A DNA stretch of 60,511 nucleotides from Halanaerobium saccharolyticum. GTDB taxonomy: Bacteria > Bacillota > Halanaerobiia > Halanaerobiales > Halanaerobiaceae. Each line of letters begins with the position of its first letter. Positions within the stretch are counted from its first letter, which is position 1. The translations under genes and the position numbers were made by a program. The notes beneath the pieces are model-generated. The model did no database searches and was not told the origin of the DNA. It saw only the letters and a program-made list of their open reading frames with translations. Shown piece by piece: positions 58,890 to 60,511 of this stretch. The stretch covers positions 1 to 60,511 of the forward strand of contig NZ_QAXS01000015.1 in assembly GCF_003053565.1 (NCBI RefSeq), read 5' to 3'.

Positions 58890-59963
58890 TTAAATTTCTT
58901 TTTCAATATATTTTTTCCTAAAAAGCAGTCTTAAAACTACATAAAAAGGAACTGCGGTCAGTGCTCCGATAAATCCAAATAAATAGACTCCAGATAAAAC
59001 AACAAATAATACTACAATCGGATGAATCTCCAGTCTTCTCCCCTGGACCAGAGGTCTAATTACATTTCCTTCTAAGTATTGAGCAATTAAAATAATAACC
59101 AGAACTCCTAAAAATAAAACCCAGCTATTTGTAACTGCAACAAACACAGCCGGCAGACTGCCAAAAAAAGGCCCAATGATAGGTATTAAAGAAGTAATCA
59201 TAGCTATCAAAGAAAGAACGACTGCATTGGGAAGTCCGATAATTAAAAATCCAATGAGCATTACTACCCCAAGGAAAAAAGCAACCACCAGCTGTGAACT
59301 AATAAATGTAGAGAGAATTTGATCAACTTCAACAGCCAGTTTTTCAACTTTTCTTTTTTTGGGTTCTGGAACTAAGAGCATTAGATTATTAAAGATCTGC
59401 TTATCATCTTTAAGGAGATAAAATAAAACAAAAGGAATCAGCAGTAAAATCAAACCAAAGTTTGTAATCGAGCTAAAAATACCCATATAATTATAAGAAG
59501 AAATTCTCTGGGCCAGATTATTGGCATAAGAAAATATTCGTTCTCGTAAATTTAAGTCATCTAAAAAAGCCTGATCAAAATCTATATATCCTCTTAAGCT
59601 TTCAATTATACCCAGAATAAAATTATAAATATAATTATAATTTCCGCTTACACTCTGGCTCAGTTCTTTACCCTGTTCGTAAATAATACTGCCGCCAAAA
59701 TAGAAAACTATTGTTAAAATACTAATTACAGCCAGAAAGGAAATCACAATTGACAGCGCCTTATTTTTTATCCACTTGTGCAGAAATCTAACCAGCGGCC
59801 TCATTAAATAATACAAAAATGTACTGAACAAAAGCGGCAGCAGCACAAAGCTGAGCACTGAAGTTAATGGTGCAGTGAAATATGGTATCTGACCAGCTAA
59901 AAAGATTATAATCAGAAAAATTATTATTCCATGTCCTATCTTAAAAAAACGCTCATTAAACAT
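58890..59963 (-). CDS. AI-2E-family membrane permease
   Basis: 357 residues, about eight transmembrane segments with a large loop between the first and second halves. LIGLPNAVVLSLIAMITSLIPIIGPFFGSLPAV and QYLEGNVIRPLVQGRRLEIHPIVVL are family signatures. Members export autoinducer-like molecules or act as Na+/H+ antiporters, which would suit a salt-loving host. Monocistronic or following the ComFB-like gene by 44 bases. Confidence 0.88.
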   Translation of the reverse strand: MFNERFFKIGHGIIIFLIIIFLAGQIPYFTAPLTSVLSFVLLPLLFSTFLYYLMRPLVRFLHKWIKNKALSIVISFLAVISILTIVFYFGGSIIYEQGKELSQSVSGNYNYIYNFILGIIESLRGYIDFDQAFLDDLNLRERIFSYANNLAQRISSYNYMGIFSSITNFGLILLLIPFVLFYLLKDDKQIFNNLMLLVPEPKKRKVEKLAVEVDQILSTFISSQLVVAFFLGVVMLIGFLIIGLPNAVVLSLIAMITSLIPIIGPFFGSLPAVFVAVTNSWVLFLGVLVIILIAQYLEGNVIRPLVQGRRLEIHPIVVLFVVLSGVYLFGFIGALTAVPFYVVLRLLFRKKYIEKEI

Positions 59964-60007
59964 AAAAATCTCTCCTAAAATTATTTTCTTTTATACCTCT
60001 TAAGTCT

Positions 60008-60322
60008 CTATTTATTATTATGATGATGCTCATTTTCAGATACAACCTTTATTGCTCTGGTAACCACAGAAAGAACATCAACTGAATGCTGCTGTTCAAG
60101 TTCTTCACTTTTAGAAATAACTTTTCCTTTAGATGTGGCAACATACTTAGCTGGCAGACGGTTTAAGGCATAGCTTGCCATATCCAGCAGACATTCTTCA
60201 TCTTTGCAGACATCTTTAAATTCTTCTCTTTTTAACATTTTAGCCAGAGTTTCTAATACAACCTCTTCAGTTATATTATTCAATCTTGTTTTTAAATTTT
60301 TAAGATCTTCATTTTTCAACAT
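60008..60322 (-). CDS. ComFB-like protein
   Basis: 104 residues. NITEEVVLETLAKML, then the two-cysteine segment CKDEECLLDMASYALNRLPAKYVATSKG, matches the late-competence ComFB family (C-x4-C, D-x-ALNRLPPxY). Function is unsettled; some relatives bind cyclic dinucleotides. The His/Asn-rich end (EHHHNNK) is unusual. Confidence 0.78.
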   Translation of the reverse strand: MLKNEDLKNLKTRLNNITEEVVLETLAKMLKREEFKDVCKDEECLLDMASYALNRLPAKYVATSKGKVISKSEELEQQHSVDVLSVVTRAIKVVSENEHHHNNK

Positions 60323-60484
60323 ATTTATACCCCCTGTTAATTTTTTGCATAATTACCAATAACTCTAATTTAAATTCAAAATTTAATTTAGTATAGAATT
60401 CCACTCTCTAATTATTAACCTGAATTATTCATAGCAATCACGAAATAAATTATCAGCCCTGATATATCAACTTCTATCAAAATA

Positions 60485-60511
60485 TTGTTTTCACCCGGTG
60501 GGTGAAAGATT
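60485..60511. terminator. Hairpin at the right edge
   Basis: TTTCACCC pairs with GGGTGAAA (about 60489-60507) around a 3-base loop. The sequence is cut by the window end, so any T run cannot be seen. Confidence 0.4.

Overview
The window looks like the chromosome of a low-GC, anaerobic, two-membrane (diderm) Firmicute, most plausibly Halanaerobium or a close relative in the Halanaerobiales. Pointing this way are a Firmicutes-type gene set (spoVG, veg, a SpoVB-like flippase, a GlnR-type MerR regulator, OhrR, sufCBDSU), a group-B-like [FeFe] hydrogenase, a KdsC-type phosphatase (Kdo/LPS pathway), a PstS with an ordinary signal peptide and no lipobox cysteine, and acidic proteins. The genus is inferred from gene content and style, not from a marker gene.

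Layout. 1-621: no gene. It holds four tandem near-consensus promoters reading left out of the window; their form is that of an rRNA operon promoter array. 622-12304 (minus): dacA, mazG, a SpoVB/MurJ-like flippase, mfd, pth, rplY, prs, glmU, spoVG. 12308-16558 (minus): a HypE-like AIR-synthase-family protein, an ECF transporter S component, glnA, a GlnR-like regulator, ispE. bioY (plus) follows, then LiaF/PspC-type envelope genes, an ABC exporter, and the phosphate cluster phoU-pstBACS (transcribed pstS to phoU), ending at a four-repeat Pho box at 24654-24692.

24673-35559 is an integrated mobile element of about 10.9 kb. It is bounded by a perfect 21-bp direct repeat that is itself half of the pstS Pho box, and it carries 23-bp repeats near both ends that look like integrase arm sites. 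It encodes a tyrosine integrase, RHH, XRE and excisionase-type regulators, an HGG zinc-motif protein, an ERCC4-family nuclease, a DUF3987-type primase/helicase, a zinc-ribbon protein on the plus strand, a Com-like zinc finger and a block of unrecognised secreted and membrane proteins. There are no capsid or tail genes, so it resembles a phage-satellite-like or other small integrative element.

35620-43329 (minus): a redox/permease/ArsR operon, the PhoR/PhoP-type two-component pair, a GrpB-family protein, a Na/Pi cotransporter and veg. Removing the element puts phoP/phoR and pstSCAB-phoU in one neighbourhood, with a Na/Pi cotransporter nearby, so this is a phosphate-homeostasis region that has been invaded. 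40712-41176 is a gene-free region with large tandem and inverted repeats.

43447-60322: hydrogenase with a [2Fe-2S] partner, rsmA, a Gfo/Idh/MocA oxidoreductase, tatD, then on the plus strand a cysteine desulfurase with thiI. Back on the minus strand come glutathione peroxidase with OhrR (each with a matching palindromic operator), a KdsC-like phosphatase, an EamA transporter, the complete suf operon, an AI-2E-family permease and a ComFB-like protein. A family of short palindromes built on GGTACC sits just 3' of several of these genes. Most operons begin with TTGACA-like/17-bp/TATAAT-like promoters and end in clear intrinsic terminators.
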